Positions 12,501 to 21,005 of a stretch of 64,000 nt of DNA are shown here, one piece after another. A model generated the notes under the pieces. That model saw only the letters and a list, made by a program, of their open reading frames with translations. It was not told the origin of the DNA and made no database searches. The stretch's first letter is position 1, and each line of letters opens with the position of its first letter. Source of the stretch: Marthasterias glacialis (lineage: Eukaryota > Echinodermata > Asteroidea > Forcipulatida > Asteriidae); the NCBI GenBank assembly GCA_911728455.2, contig OU452225.1, positions 25,206,495 to 25,270,494 of the forward strand. The letters are read 5' to 3'. Position numbers and translations under genes: made by a program.

Positions 12501-13077
12501 TATCAAAATATTATACACGTGCATTATGGTGATTTTGTGGAGATGTATATATATATTCCCTGCACAACTGGCCAGAATCTGAACATTTTAGGACTGGACA
12601 ATTAATTCCACAACTGAACAAGTCCAACTGTCTACTGCTTTTTAGAAACGGTATCATTTTAAGATAAAATTACTGCTTTATTCAAGTCCAGTTCGTCTCC
12701 GATCCTAAAAGTCAATAAATATAAAAAACTGACCAAATAGCCCTACATTGTGAGGCATTTTACTCAGTGTTTCAGGTCATACATGAAGGCCATTGGTTTT
12801 GCAATGTTTTGCATAAATCATGGAGGAAATAAGAATAGCATTTCCTCCCTCTTCTCGTACAGTACTACTACCACTACCAGGGCTAGTATTACATCATGTA
12901 TAAATAATGCTCAATAAGTGTTCCAACAACAATGATGGGGAAAAAATAACAACAATAGACAAACAAAGAAACGTCAAAACGAAGACAAAACGGCTCACCT
13001 AATCCAACTGCCTGCAAGACAAGCAGAACTTTGACAGTGTCTAACCACCCAGATGTTTGTAGTAAGAAACTTCCCAT
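308..13077 (-). CDS. Multi-TSR secreted protein gene (5' part; continues beyond the left edge)
   Basis: The gene reads right to left. A signal-peptide exon (12999-13077) is followed by eleven exons that each encode one thrombospondin type-1 repeat: 12330-12488, 10656-10820, 9773-9937, 7855-8025, 6875-7045, 5070-5243, 4000-4173, 3358-3528, 2361-2537, 1345-1515 and 308-508. Every TSR exon is a multiple of three, starts and ends in phase 1, and has AG/GT boundaries, so any exon can be skipped or duplicated without breaking frame. Each repeat shows the WxxWxxC tryptophan ladder, six cysteines and a C-terminal CP. The predicted product so far is secreted and consists only of tandem TSRs, as in properdin or in the TSR arrays of SCO-spondin, hemicentin and coadhesin-like proteins. 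TSRs usually mediate extracellular-matrix or glycan contacts and their WxxW motifs are often C-mannosylated (family knowledge). No stop codon is reached in the window, so the C-terminal domains that would name the family are not visible. Confidence 0.9.
608..680 (+). tRNA. tRNA-like sequence (pseudo-tRNA or SINE head)
   Basis: It fits the 72+1 tRNA layout exactly: acceptor arms GGCTGGA and TCCAGTC pair with one wobble, the D arm is GCTC...GAGC, and the T arm holds TTCAAAT. However the anticodon stem and T stem each contain a mismatch and base 33 is C rather than T, so a functional tRNA is unlikely. It lies in a TSR intron. Confidence 0.45.
1345..1515 (-). CDS. TSR exon 10
   Basis: 57 codons, phase 1-1. 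WSEWSAWLDC, CPVTCGGH, LRDREC, HGGEAC and CNDDPCPG. It retains every TSR landmark. Confidence 0.9.
1935..2345. repeat. MITE of the GATCGGTCTA-end family
   Basis: The left part (ACCTTAGCAACTGCCTAGC...) matches 29265-29640, and the right end reads GCTTAATGCATCGGTCTA. Only the right terminus is intact. It lies in the intron left of TSR exon 9. Confidence 0.55.
2361..2537 (-). CDS. TSR exon 9
   Basis: 59 codons, phase 1-1. WTTWSSWAEC, CSTSCGGG, SRTRTC, WGGTPC and CNEFPCP. The donor GTAAGA lies close to the end of a GATCGGTCTA-type MITE (left neighbour up to about 2345). Confidence 0.9.
2645..2805 (-). repeat. Interspersed repeat copy, also at 43010-43165 and 51650-51810
   Basis: The reverse complement contains the same run (TGTTGCCCTGGTCTTGGCC, then GTGCCCC, then ACTTTCA-like, then TTGCAAAATGAAAATG) found in the 3' duplication units. 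The family is not recognised. Confidence 0.6.
3358..3528 (-). CDS. TSR exon 8
   Basis: 57 codons, phase 1-1. WSSWSTWTLC, CPVTCGGD, TRYRTC, FNGDDC and CSTNGCPG. A C/T-rich plus-strand tract (3298-3350) sits directly after the donor. Confidence 0.88.
3560..3885 (-). repeat. tRNA-derived SINE, antisense
   Basis: Holds the reverse of a SINE body and head: GTCTTGCTCAAGGACACAAG followed by GGGATTCGAACCCACACT, ending near the D-box region at about 3880. The same layout recurs at 7137-7245, 11400-11575 and 30795-30960. Confidence 0.6.
4000..4173 (-). CDS. TSR exon 7
   Basis: 58 codons, phase 1-1. WSDWTEWSSC, CSKECETG, VRGHTC, and CNTHICPG at the end. The usual HGG box is replaced by LPDGEQC. NET is a sequon. 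Confidence 0.88.
4195..4335. repeat. Short foldback repeat
   Basis: Blocks of TTAGGACTAGTTA and TAACTTATAGGACTAGTCATAAGTTA alternate in both orientations, flanked by GGATTTCACAAAG and TTTGTAAAATCC. It is a small hairpin-forming MITE. Confidence 0.55.
5070..5243 (-). CDS. TSR exon 6
   Basis: 58 codons, phase 1-1. WGAWNEWSTC, CSQSCGSGG, TRTRRC, MHGGEDC, CYVDRCEG. An extra residue pair follows the glycine turn (GGNYTRTRR), and NYT is a sequon. Confidence 0.9.
5487..5870 (+). repeat. tRNA-derived SINE, long copy
   Basis: A tRNA-Leu-like head (CTAGACTGAAGCTCTGGTG... GTTCGAATCCTGG) is followed by the shared body CTTCGGATGGGATGTAAAGCC and a unique tail ending GTAAAGTGCTTTATAAG. The head resembles tRNA-Leu(CAA) in its anticodon arm and long variable arm. 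Confidence 0.65.
6120..6874. repeat. Degenerate 20-25 bp minisatellite carrying donor-like motifs
   Basis: Units read roughly TGCACTGACCTGGGCATTTG or CTACACTGACCTGGATATCTG. In the TSR gene's sense they read CCAG|GTCAGTG, that is, exon-end plus 5' splice-site look-alikes. The last unit is continuous with the real TSR exon 5 donor at 6874/6875. The array is interrupted by a MITE at 6284-6634. Confidence 0.75.
6284..6634. mobile_element. MITE with 13-bp terminal inverted repeats
   Basis: Starts CGATTTCACAAAG and ends CTTTGTGAAATCG, a perfect 13-bp inverted pair over 351 bp. Flanks both read CCTGGG, a possible target duplication, although that motif is also part of the surrounding minisatellite. 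Confidence 0.7.
6875..7045 (-). CDS. TSR exon 5
   Basis: 57 codons, phase 1-1, using the acceptor TTTAAG|AG so that GEHGGWSPW is in frame. WSPWSHWSGC, CSETCDWG, RERRRTC, FGGYYC and CMVTPCPG. Its donor GTAAGT directly borders a minisatellite whose units resemble the exon end plus donor (see 6120-6874). Confidence 0.88.
7137..7245 (-). repeat. tRNA-Leu-derived SINE head, antisense
   Basis: Reverse complement gives GTGTCGTGGCCGAGCGGTCA ... GACTCAAGCTCTGG ... GATCAGCAGAGTATGGGTTC, a clear tRNA-Leu-like head with B box. Only the head and a short body remain. Confidence 0.65.
7554..7815. repeat. MITE of the CAATTTCATAGAGCTGCT family
   Basis: The left end CAATTTCATAGAGCTGCTTA and right end CAGCGCTATGAAATTG are inverted partners. 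Relatives occur at 9432-9716, 38060-39100, 40345-41060, 45090-45850 and 48990-49660. Confidence 0.7.
7855..8025 (-). CDS. TSR exon 4
   Basis: 57 codons, phase 1-1. WAEWSEWTEC, CSASCNYGQ, RQRSC and HGGEDC are typical. The C-terminal box reads CFLLMCP instead of the usual CNxxPCP, so the last loop is unusually hydrophobic. Confidence 0.88.
8828..9223. mobile_element. TTAA-ended MITE with internal hairpin
   Basis: Ends are TTAAAGGCA... and ...TGCCTTTAA; about 19 of 24 terminal bases match as inverted repeats. The internal palindrome TGAGAAGCGTTACGG/CCATAACGCTTCTCA is at about 9019-9049. The TTAA ends are compatible with a piggyBac-type target. A second diverged copy lies at 19250-19625. Confidence 0.75.
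9432..9716. repeat. MITE with an internal 110-bp tandem duplication
   Basis: A CAATTTCATAGAGCTGCTTA...GCTGTATGAAATTG element in which 9491-9600 is repeated as 9601-9710 with only about one difference seen, implying a recent internal duplication. Confidence 0.75.
9773..9937 (-). CDS. TSR exon 3
   Basis: 55 codons, phase 1-1. NWTQWSDWKAC, CPVSCGGS, RNRTC, YHGGLPC and CNPDPCP are all present. The donor CCAA|GTAGGT is weaker than its neighbours. Two N-x-T sequons are visible. Confidence 0.88.
10150..10480 (-). repeat. tRNA-derived SINE, second copy of the family inserted in the retrotransposon
   Basis: The reverse complement runs from a tRNA-like promoter (GTGTCCCCGGTTCGAGTCCCGGC) through TTTTTCTCCAGGCCATC and CAGCTCGAACACGTG to GATGATTAGCCTCCCAAATT. 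It matches 33602-33948 in order over the whole length. Confidence 0.8.
10656..10820 (-). CDS. TSR exon 2
   Basis: 55 codons, phase 1-1. WLEWTSWTNC, then CTLPCGSG, MHGGTPC and a CNVDPCPG end. The NCT and NET triplets are potential N-glycosylation sequons. Confidence 0.88.
11105..11310. repeat. Foldback MITE
   Basis: The terminal regions ATATACACTAATCCGATCAGC... and ...GCTGCTCAGATTGGTATAT are inverted partners, and both continue inward to CACAGCTATGGCC / GGCCAAAGCTGTG. A relative is at 26298-26512. Confidence 0.7.
11400..11575 (-). repeat. tRNA-Leu-derived SINE, antisense
   Basis: Contains the reverse of the SINE head (GACCGGGATTCGAACCCACA, TCTGCTGATCAGAA, CGACCACTCGGCCAC) preceded by the reverse body. 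Confidence 0.65.
11743..11869. repeat. 127-bp foldback with 25-bp arms
   Basis: CTTTTTGAGGTATGGCGGAC at the left and GTCCGCCATACCTCATAAAG at the right are inverted copies with one mismatch, plus an inner pair AGGAGTGC/GCACTCCT. Confidence 0.8.
12071..12273. repeat. Foldback MITE
   Basis: The outer arms TTCACGATCCACCCTTGTCAC / GTGACAATGGTGGATCGTGGAA and an inner hairpin (AGAAGAGGGT...ACCCTCTTCT) are visible. It sits about 55 bp from the TSR exon 1 donor. Confidence 0.7.
12330..12488 (-). CDS. TSR exon 1
   Basis: 53 codons, phase 1-1. WTPWSSWTTC gives the W ladder, CSITCGDGG the first cysteine pair, and the repeat ends CNMDPCP. It is shorter than the others and lacks the usual HGG box before the fourth cysteine. 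Confidence 0.85.
12999..13077 (-). CDS. Signal-peptide exon of the TSR gene
   Basis: ATG at 13077 begins a 26-residue segment ending in the hydrophobic stretch VKVLLVLQAVGL. The donor is AG|GTGAGC just left of 12999. It ends in phase 1; joining to the next exon completes an alanine, giving a plausible signal-peptidase site before EAGW. I chose this start because it is the ATG directly upstream of the hydrophobic core; an in-frame upstream extension exists but adds charged sequence unlike a signal peptide. Confidence 0.75.
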
Positions 13078-16000
13078 TTTCTCTAGAAAATGAACTAAAC
13101 GTGGACGCCTACATTGCTTAAACTGAGATAACGTATCAATGTTTTCGATAAAACTTCTGTGAAGAAATCCATCGCCAACAGCAACGGTAACCACCAGACC
13201 ACACTATAACCAGGTCGGCAGGTGACAGCCTTTTTTTCACGGAACCAGTGCAGTGCAACTGCTATTTTCTATCAAATCAAACACACAGACATGTCTTGTC
13301 TTCTGGCCTTTTGAGCAATAAACTCTCAGTCTTATGCCGTTACATCAACCAAGAGCAAAGAAGTCAGGTTATTGTTAACTGAAATGATGTAAATTATTGG
13401 TAAATGATATTAATTAAGAGCCTCTGCTGCCGCTAATCATCCATCAACATCTGTCTGCGGACTTGAATTTGCCACCATTTTTAAAACTCCTACAAATTTC
13501 TGTCATTCACGAGAGGGCGCACTTAATAGCAATATTCCTTTAAAAGTGGGCGGCAACGTGGATGCTGCAGAGCCGCGTGTCCAACAAGAGTGTCCGGCTT
13601 CGGCAGTGTGGCTATATGGTTGGTTCCCTGAAAAAGGACTATTCCCCAACGTTGTCGCTGACAGCCAGTTGTCCGTAGCCATAGCCACAGCCGAAGGAAA
13701 TCTGCAACCAATCCTCACACATTGTGAATCTTAATTTGTCATGCCCCTATCTGAGAACCATCCTGGATAAGTCTGCAGGAGACTGACGCTTTGGTCGCCT
13801 GCGGAGAGATTTTATTGAAGAAAAATACACCTCAAGAGGTAAAAGTATCGATAAATCTGTTTTTAAGTATACTGGGAAAGAGGTATAAAATTGACGCCTC
13901 TATAAACTTCCTCGATAAAAATATAATGTAGCAGGCACGAGTGCGGCTAGCGCACTCTATGCCGATACATAATAAATTTACAAGTTTACGGTGGAGTTTT
14001 TCTTGTAAATATTTCTTATCCTGAATACGAAGGGAGGGCGGTTAGCCCAGGTAGGACGTCCTACCTGGGCTAGGAGGGCGATTAAACGCTGTATAAAACT
14101 ATAAACTGAGATAATAGTATTAGTATAGTAGTTAGTACACTAATTCTCAGTTTAAAATAAAATATAATTGAAAATAAAACCTGACGGTTCTCGACAATTA
14201 AAAAAAAGAAATACAAGTTTACTTAATACAATGAAAATGCAATATTTGAATCGATAAATAAATGGCCTCTGTAATGGCTGGACTTTGATTAACGAAGAAA
14301 CGGTGGCTTGAAGACTCTATGATGAGAAGTTGAAGAAATAGTGGCGTTGAAGGTGATGGGGGAACTCGAAGCGATGCGAAAACAGCTCCTTGTCCTTGAT
14401 CAGGGGACAGGATACTGTTTCCGTTACAAAATAATTATCCAGATGATGATGTGAAGAAATACGCTGTCCTGCTGGCTCTCTTTTGCTTGAATCCGCCTAG
14501 AGCAGGACAGGGGATGAACATATAAATTAATATGGTGTTTCCTAAAGATGGGGTGGCAGAGGCAAAGTGTACAAACTGAAGAAACTTGGAGGGTTAATTC
14601 TCACAACTTCCCTCTGTCGGAGTCCAGTGGCCAAGTGTAAAATTAATGCTATGCCGTTCAAATGCAAATACAATAATACTAAAATTAAATACTTATGAAA
14701 CAAAACTAAAAATCATAATCCTTTAAAATGAAAGGAAGTAGGAAACCACTATAAATCTTAAAAGTTAATCCCTGTGAGAAACTATTGTGTGGGAAGTTGC
14801 ACTGCACTGGTCAGCTCTCCCACACAAGCTGTTTATCAAACCTTGGGCCAGACCAGTGGCCAAGGCTAAATAACATTGGAAGGATTACATAAGTGCAATT
14901 AAGAAACAAGACATTTCATGGAACAATGACTCATCATTACCATGAAATGAGAGATAAACAATGAATAAACTAAGAAAACCCATGAACATTGCTTTTACTT
15001 TAAGCAATAATTTTATATACAAAATGAATTTGGTAAACTTAAAGTAAATATTAAAAGTAAATGCAAAAGATCAAAAAGCAAACAAGAAAGTAAAATCTAT
15101 GAAATATCAAATCATAGAGCAAAACTATGATCAAAATAACCACTGACTAAATATAAGTCATTGTAAATGAAAATATGCACTAAACTATTAAATCAATGAA
15201 AGATACTATACAAAAGCTATTCCTTACTCGTTGTAAAGTGCATAAAGGAATCAGAAAGTATTATTAGAAACAACGTTGTTTCTAATAACTAAAAAGGTTG
15301 AGACAAACAAATCAATCAATCAGCAAGACCTCTAAAAAGTCTGGGTTCTCGGTGAATCAAGGACTTTTGTAAGTGTAAGTGTAACAAAGTGTAACCTTCA
15401 GTTGTCAAGACTCTAGACTGAAGTTAACCATAAAGCTATCATTGGGTAGATGCCACCTTGATTCAAATAATGCAGTGCATCTCAAAGAGTGCACATGTGA
15501 AATAGCAATTTAAAAGCAAGTTTAAAGCAATGAAATAGAAGAATATTGTATCTATCCTCAAAATACAATATTGATGTAGATATTCAATCCACATAAAATA
15601 AATCAAATTCAAAGCAAAATAGTACTCATACAAAATGTAACTCACATTTTGTAATAAATCAAAACTTAAAAGAGCATGTAAAACAAGTCAACAATTATCA
15701 AATCAAAATCAGAGCAAATTAAAAAGGAACTTTGTTCTAGAACCTCAGTAGTTTTAAAACCTAAAACGCTATCCTCATACAATAGAAATATGCAGTGATA
15801 GTTCAAATTAGATATAAAGTGACAATTTTAGTCTAAAATTTGGGTACAGCCATTTTATTCCAATACTTCTGATTTCAATTCCTATTAAAGGAACTCATTG
15901 CCTTTGGATTGGGTGCTTTTGGGCTAAAAAAAGCGTTTGTTATGAAATTAATAAGGTAGGAAAGATATATGAAAGTAGAAAATAGACCTACATTTAATGA

Positions 16001-16300
16001 TTCACATAAATATCCCTAGAAATTGTGTGGTTTTTGTTTAATTTCGTAACAGAACTCTTTCCGCCATTTTGTAGAACCACTTTTTTGAATCCACAGAATG
16101 GCGGACCGTATGTTTCTGTGTAAGGCGTAATTCAACTGGTATTTCTAGAGGCAAATGCATGTTTTTTATCACTATCTCACTAATTACAACACACTGTAGG
16201 TGTTTTATTTACATGAACAACTCTTAAAAGGATCAAGGAGCAATTCCAAATAGCAAAATTTTGAGAGATTTGAAGGCATTGTGTCCCTTTAAATGCATTA
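13078..16300. other. Intergenic region between the TSR gene and the RAG1-like gene
   Basis: I see no supportable coding exon. 13.2-13.8 kb is moderately GC-rich and lies upstream of the TSR signal exon, so it may hold that gene's promoter, but no clear core element was found. 13.8-16.3 kb is strongly AT-rich, with a 30-bp palindrome at 14043-14072 and a second one (TTATTAGAAACAAC/GTTGTTTCTAATAA) near 15268-15295. Confidence 0.5.
14043..14072. repeat. Perfect 30-bp palindrome
   Basis: TAGCCCAGGTAGGAC is followed immediately by its exact reverse complement, without a spacer. The flanks (GGGAGGGCGGT and GGAGGGCGAT) are direct near-repeats of each other. Confidence 0.9.
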
Positions 16301-16356
16301 CTAACTAGGCTATTTCTTGATGTCTATATTTTATTCCTCCATGATGTACTGTAGGT

Positions 16357-16455
16357 TGTAGCAATGAATGTTACAGTCCTTGGGAGGACTTGTCCATCCC
16401 CAGGTAGTGAAAGTTCCTCATCGTATGCTTCTTTCAACGCTCAGAATCATCCAAG
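16357..16455 (+). other. Possible upstream exon of the RAG1-like gene
   Basis: An acceptor-like GTAG at about 16356 is followed by an ATG-containing open stretch (MNVTVLGRTCPSPGSESSS...) ending at the good donor CAAG|GTAAGT (16455). It could supply the missing start codon, but frame continuity to 16703 cannot be shown because that acceptor is uncertain. Confidence 0.25.
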
Positions 16456-16702
16456 GTAAGTCTTGTACATCACCGCTGTTCAGACCGCTGCATTGAATGC
16501 CATCTAGGTTTGCGCATGCGCGAGGTTTTGTGAAAGGTCAACACAAAATGTTTATTCATAAGTCATGACCCGTCGCTGGTTTTGTACAGTTTCCCGACCT
16601 TTCAAGGGGTCAAAGGAGTACTGAATATTTATAATTATAAAAGATTTTGACCAATTAAAATTCTTAAAATCTCCCTCATTAATTTATGACCCCAAACATG
16701 AG

Positions 16703-17365
16703 TCATTCGACCGCTTGCCGCGGGAAAACCCTTGTTACAATGGAGGCACTTGCACTGTGTGTGTTAAAGCAGATGGAGTTACTACCGGACGCCCTGCTGC
16801 TAAGTATGCCAGATTGGAAAAGCTAGACATAGCTGAGGAAGAGGCCAAACAAGAAGTAGATGAGCATGTCAGCAAGTTGGCTGAGACAACCACACGTTTC
16901 TTTGGCCAAAACTTCACTGCAGAGGAGTCATCAGTGAGATGTCCGCTTTGCTGCCAAATTCTAAACAGGCCGGTGGAAACACATTGCCACCATCTTTTCT
17001 GTTTGGACTGCCTTCAACTAGTATATAAAAAAACTCCATCATCCTCAGTGCTTTGTCCAACCTGTAAAACACACATCTCCCTGAAGAACACAAACCCGGT
17101 TCGCAAGTATTTCGTAAATATTCTGAAAAATGCCAAAGTGACATGCAAAACCTGCACACGAAGCAGTTGGCTCAAGAGCGCATCCGTGCATAATTGCCTT
17201 AACCCTAGCACACCACAACAAGTTGATGATCACATCTTCAGGGACATAATAAATAGAAACATGACTGCATCTGGAAAATTGGGTCAACAGGTGACATCGA
17301 CTTTGCTAAAACAACATATGGAAGGTGATGGAGGAAAAGCTGTCAGGCTATCTACCGGTGGAGAG
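16703..17365 (+). CDS. RAG1-like exon 1: RING finger and adjacent zinc finger
   Basis: Open frame without an internal ATG near its start, so an upstream exon is expected; the acceptor at about 16702 is a guess. The middle holds CPLC...ETHCHHLFCLDC...LCPTC, a complete C3HC4 RING, with NRPVETHC resembling the RAG1 RING (which has PVET plus C-x-H). It is followed by VTCKTC...SVHNC, a second zinc site where RAG1 has its own finger. The donor GAG|GTAACT ends in phase 0. The acidic helical stretch before the RING (LDIAEEEAKQEVDEHVSKL) has no obvious match. Confidence 0.8.
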
Positions 17366-17515
17366 GTAACTTTGTAATAGTTTAAGTAATCACCGTTATC
17401 GGATGTTTATTCAATGCAAATAGTTAAATGCAAACCAACAATCATATAGCTGGGTAACATAGTCAATGCGATCTTTTGATACTTAATTCATTTCACTTTT
17501 GTTCCAATTATTTAG

Positions 17516-17796
17516 GCAATTTACTTTCAAAGAGTAACCAACCCCAGCAAACCCAGCACTGAAGTTTCTACGCGAACACTTTTTCGCAGAACGAAGGCAG
17601 TAAAGGACCAACTAAAAAAAATCAGTGGTAGTGAGCCTACACATCAGTTAATGCATTTACTTCGCACAGCTACAGGACAGGATCTCCAAAGTCTCTCGCA
17701 GAAAATCAACCTCAAAACATTCATTCCACCTCTAGAAGAACCGGCGCTGAAATCCGACTTGAGTCTGTCTTGGGCTGCCCTACGTGAACTTAAACT
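17516..17796 (+). CDS. RAG1-like exon 2: basic linker
   Basis: Phase 0 to phase 2, bounded by TTTAG|G and CT|GTAAGA. Encodes about 94 residues including LFRRTKAVKDQLKKISG and HQLMHLLRTATGQD, ending LSLSWAALRELKL. It is basic and helical and sits where RAG1 has its heptamer- and nonamer-binding region, but no motif is assigned. Confidence 0.7.
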
Positions 17797-17927
17797 GTAA
17801 GACTTCACACACAGATTTTGTTCTTCTGAGCAATTAAAACTTAACTGTGGCACCGTGAATATCACAAAAGAATAAATCCCAAAAAAAATCTTCAAAGTGA
17901 TGTTATTTTACTTTTCCTTGTTCTCAG

Positions 17928-18134
17928 GTGGTTAAGGCAGTACAACATTGTGATGGCTAATGAGCAGACAAGCCGAAGGTTGAGTCGAACCTCTAATGGA
18001 CAAGACATCCTGGATGGAGACAGACTTCCCTTTGTTGCAAGTGACCGCGGAGGTCTTGTCAGTAAGCCAGCCCCCTGTTTGTTTATTACAGACTTGAAGA
18101 AGTACACCTTGGGTCTGTTGGATGAATATGACAG
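17928..18134 (+). CDS. RAG1-like exon 3
   Basis: Starts after TTCTCAG and ends AG|GTAAAT, phase 2-2. Encodes WLRQYNIVMANEQTSRRL... and PCLFITDLKKYTLGLLDEYDR, the segment leading into the catalytic core. No stop in frame. Confidence 0.7.
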
Positions 18135-18224
18135 GTAAATTTATAGATTCATTTGTACCTACACAAAAACTGGACCATTTTATTATAAACCTGTGAAATA
18201 ATTTTTCTTTGGTACAATTTGTAG

Positions 18225-18467
18225 TTGTGGAAAGTTGCAGTGGACTGAGGGAATGCCGAAGGAAGAGATATGGTTGAAGCTCGGAGGAGACAAGGGGGGT
18301 GGCAGCTTCAAGCTGATGCTGGAAGTTGCTAATATAGCTAACCCCAATTCACGCCGCAACGCAAGTGTCATTTGTGCATATGAGTCACCAGATACTGCGG
18401 CAAATCTTCATATTGCAATCAATAGATGTAAAGATCAAGTGGAATCGATATCCAAGACATCATGGAG
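18225..18467 (+). CDS. RAG1-like exon 4: first catalytic aspartate region
   Basis: Phase 2-2. WLKLGGDKGGGSFKLML carries the Asp expected to be the first RNase-H-fold metal ligand, followed by NIANPNS and YESPDTAANLHIAINRCKDQ. The GGDKGGG motif is a hallmark I associate with a metazoan RAG1/Transib-like protein family (from memory; needs a search). Confidence 0.7.
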
Positions 18468-18567
18468 GTATGCTTAGTTAAAGACTTTCATTCAAAAAAA
18501 AACAAATTAAAATGATAATCACTGTTTACAGGTTTACAACAGTTACCTTTTGTCTTTGTTATCTTAG

Positions 18568-18639
18568 GGGAAAGAAGCTTGTTGTGTTTCTCTTTGGTGA
18601 TTACGAGTTCTTATGCAGGATGTTTATCTGGACTAAGTG
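18568..18639 (+). CDS. RAG1-like exon 5: second catalytic aspartate; frame lost at its end
   Basis: RGKKLVVFLFGDYEFLCRM holds the Asp expected as the second metal ligand. The last codons (FIWTKW) look wrong; reading +1 from about 18625 gives SGLS and would leave phase 1, which is what exon 6 requires. This suggests a small deletion here. Confidence 0.65.
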
Positions 18640-19104
18640 GTACGTAGAGTCCAACATTCAGCTTTGCAGAAAACAAAAGGAAAAATAAAAAAGTGTTATT
18701 TTTTCAAAAACAAATGTTATTTTGTACCTGATGAACATTGCAAAAACCAATTTTGTAAAAAAAAAATTTTATGTGTGAAAAAATTTACTCTGAGTTTATT
18801 CCGACGAATTCAAACAAAAACTAAATAGTATTTCACAGAACACACGTTGGTATATTGCCACTATTTAACTGGAATATTAAAATATTTTAAACCATCAATG
18901 TGCTATTGCTATCGCGTTATTGTAAAATGTGTTGTATAAAAACTAGTATTATTATTAATGAAACCTAAGTGTATTTGAAGATGCATGAGCTACGCTACTA
19001 TGACTTTCCATTGTTTTCCTAACAGTTGCTAATACAGATGATTGTAAACTGGTCGTGTTATGCTATATTCAATGGCAAGTTTATAACGGATAAGTAAGCC
19101 TTAC

Positions 19105-20615
19105 CTTGTCAGTTGAACTGCAATTTCCAACACTGCCTGTGGTAGGAGTGACAACACTTACACTTGATAGTCCTGGTTTATTGTACCTCGTCTCATATTC
19201 TGAAAGGGCCTCTTGCAATATCTAACAAATAATCAACAACAAAAAATGTGACCAAACAATCAAATGAAATGTACATGTAGTAAATATACGATGAAATTAA
19301 CCTGAGAAAATTTCATTTCAAAGGGTGGTCGCATTTTTAGATATCATCAAAACTCCAGAGCAAATTTGTCCAAGCAGGAAGAATAATCCCTAAAAAAAAT
19401 TAACATTACCATGGTGACGTTTCATGTCATCTATGATCTATTTAAAATTGGGGGGATAAAAAGCAATATATTTTTCAATATAAACCATTTAATAAGTATT
19501 TTGAAGTGAAATATTTCTCAAAATGCATTATACTATCCAAAGCTGCTGTGATTTTTTAGTCACGTAAGTTTTTATTGACAGTTTTTTAATAGAGTCATTA
19601 CTAAACGTACATGTGCATACAGAGACCCTTTATTAATATAAAACACAGACAAATTAAAAAAAATGTAAAACCTGAACCTTCAGAACTGAACGTTTAAAAC
19701 CATTTAGAAAAATGTATTACAGTAAGTTGAAGGAAATTTATTTCTCCCAACTACACTTAAGGTGCCAGGCAATGTGGCATGTATTACTATTTTTTTAGTA
19801 ATAAAAAAAACTAATATAGTCATAAAAACAACAGACAGAGCAACAACATGTTGTGTTCATGTGTTTAGCGCATTATCTGGATGTGCACAATTAATAAGAT
19901 TGCGCGAAATTTTACGCAATATGATTTTAGAGCTGCCAGTCTGCAGAGTGCAAACTGCAGATTGCGCAAACAGTAGAACGCGGTATTTACACACAGAACG
20001 CGCAACGAACAGTCCCGTCGTCAAAAAAGAAAAAACGTTGAATTACACCCTTTTTACAAAGCACCATAACGGACAACACCACCCGAGTACTCAAACCCAA
20101 CTGAGTTTAAAATATATTTTAAGGGTCCGTGGTTAATTTTAGAGCAGTTTTACGCCCTGTCATTTTGTGTGCATACCAGAATCTAGTCCTGGCTGGGGGA
20201 ACGGACCGGGGACATTTTTGTTTACACACGTTACGTTAGCCTAGCTACCACTTACTCGTCTCTTCTCCCGTTTATCGTACACTTCGCTTGAGCGTTTGGT
20301 CCTTTTTGGTGGCCGGCTGGTCGTCGCAGGAATGGTTGGTGCCTTTATGGACGGTACAGCATCCTTCTTCAGGATATAGTATGATTTCAATCCAAGTTGT
20401 GACTTTAGTTTGGATTGGGTGTCCTGACAATCATCAGTGAAATGCGCCTTACAAATCAAACCCCACTTCGATAACTTGAAGTCCGACCTCGTTGTCTCCA
20501 CAAACCTCAACCACTGCTTCCGAACTTGCTCGTTTTTGGGAAATTCGAAGAAATTTAAGTGGGGATTTTTGTTCGAATTCCTTGTGCATCCACCAACAAC
20601 ACACGCTTTTGGCAT
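19105..20615 (-). CDS. THAP-domain zinc-finger gene (exons 1 and 2), antisense in a RAG1-like intron
   Basis: Exon 1 (20256-20615) starts with ATG and encodes a THAP domain: CVVGGC at the N-terminus, FFEFPKNEQVRKQWLRF, the ICKAHF C-x2-H pair, and DAVPSIKA matching the AVPxIF box. This is the C2CH DNA-binding fold of THAP proteins and P-element transposase. A basic tail (RPPKRTKRSS...KREKRR) follows. The donor CGA|GTAAGT is phase 0. Exon 2 (19105-19221) is 39 open codons in phase 0 between TTAG and AAG|GTAAGG, beginning ILQEALSEYETRYN. Later exons are not recognised, so the gene may be incomplete or continue leftward. Start chosen: the M of MPKAC, as usual in THAP proteins. Confidence 0.8.
19250..19625. 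repeat. Diverged TTAA-type MITE copy
   Basis: Shares AATTTCATTTCAAAGGGTGG, GAGATATCA-like, CATTATACTATCCAAAGCTGC and AGTAAGTTTTTATTG with 8828-9223 in the same order; its ends have decayed. Confidence 0.65.
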
Positions 20616-21005
20616 TTTTCCTCAATAGAACTATTTTTGCCGATAAAAAGACATGTACGTCTAGCCTCACTATTTTATAAAAAACAGCAGACAGCATACG
20701 CTTTACGTACAGGTCAAAGTGCAACGTTCAGGTCGTCTCTACGGATATACGTCATACAATCAGCTTTTTCACACAGCGCCGCCAGCGGTCAATATGCTGA
20801 AATTTCTTTGAAAAACCGCGGAAATTCGTCACGTAAGAGTCGTTTTTGTTTTGGAATTTTTTATTATTTCAAACTTCCAATATAAATTTTGTTTTGCTTA
20901 AAATGGTTCGTACATACATTGTTAAGAAGGCTAAATGATTCTTGTTGCTTGGAATACACCGTTCATATATCCATCTTTAACAGCATTGCAATATGGTTTC
21001 TTTAG

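Noticed and set aside
16727..16765. EGF-like motif (NPCYNGGTC) in the RAG1-like exon 1
   Set aside because: Only half an EGF signature; the remaining cysteines do not fit, and it precedes an intracellular RING.
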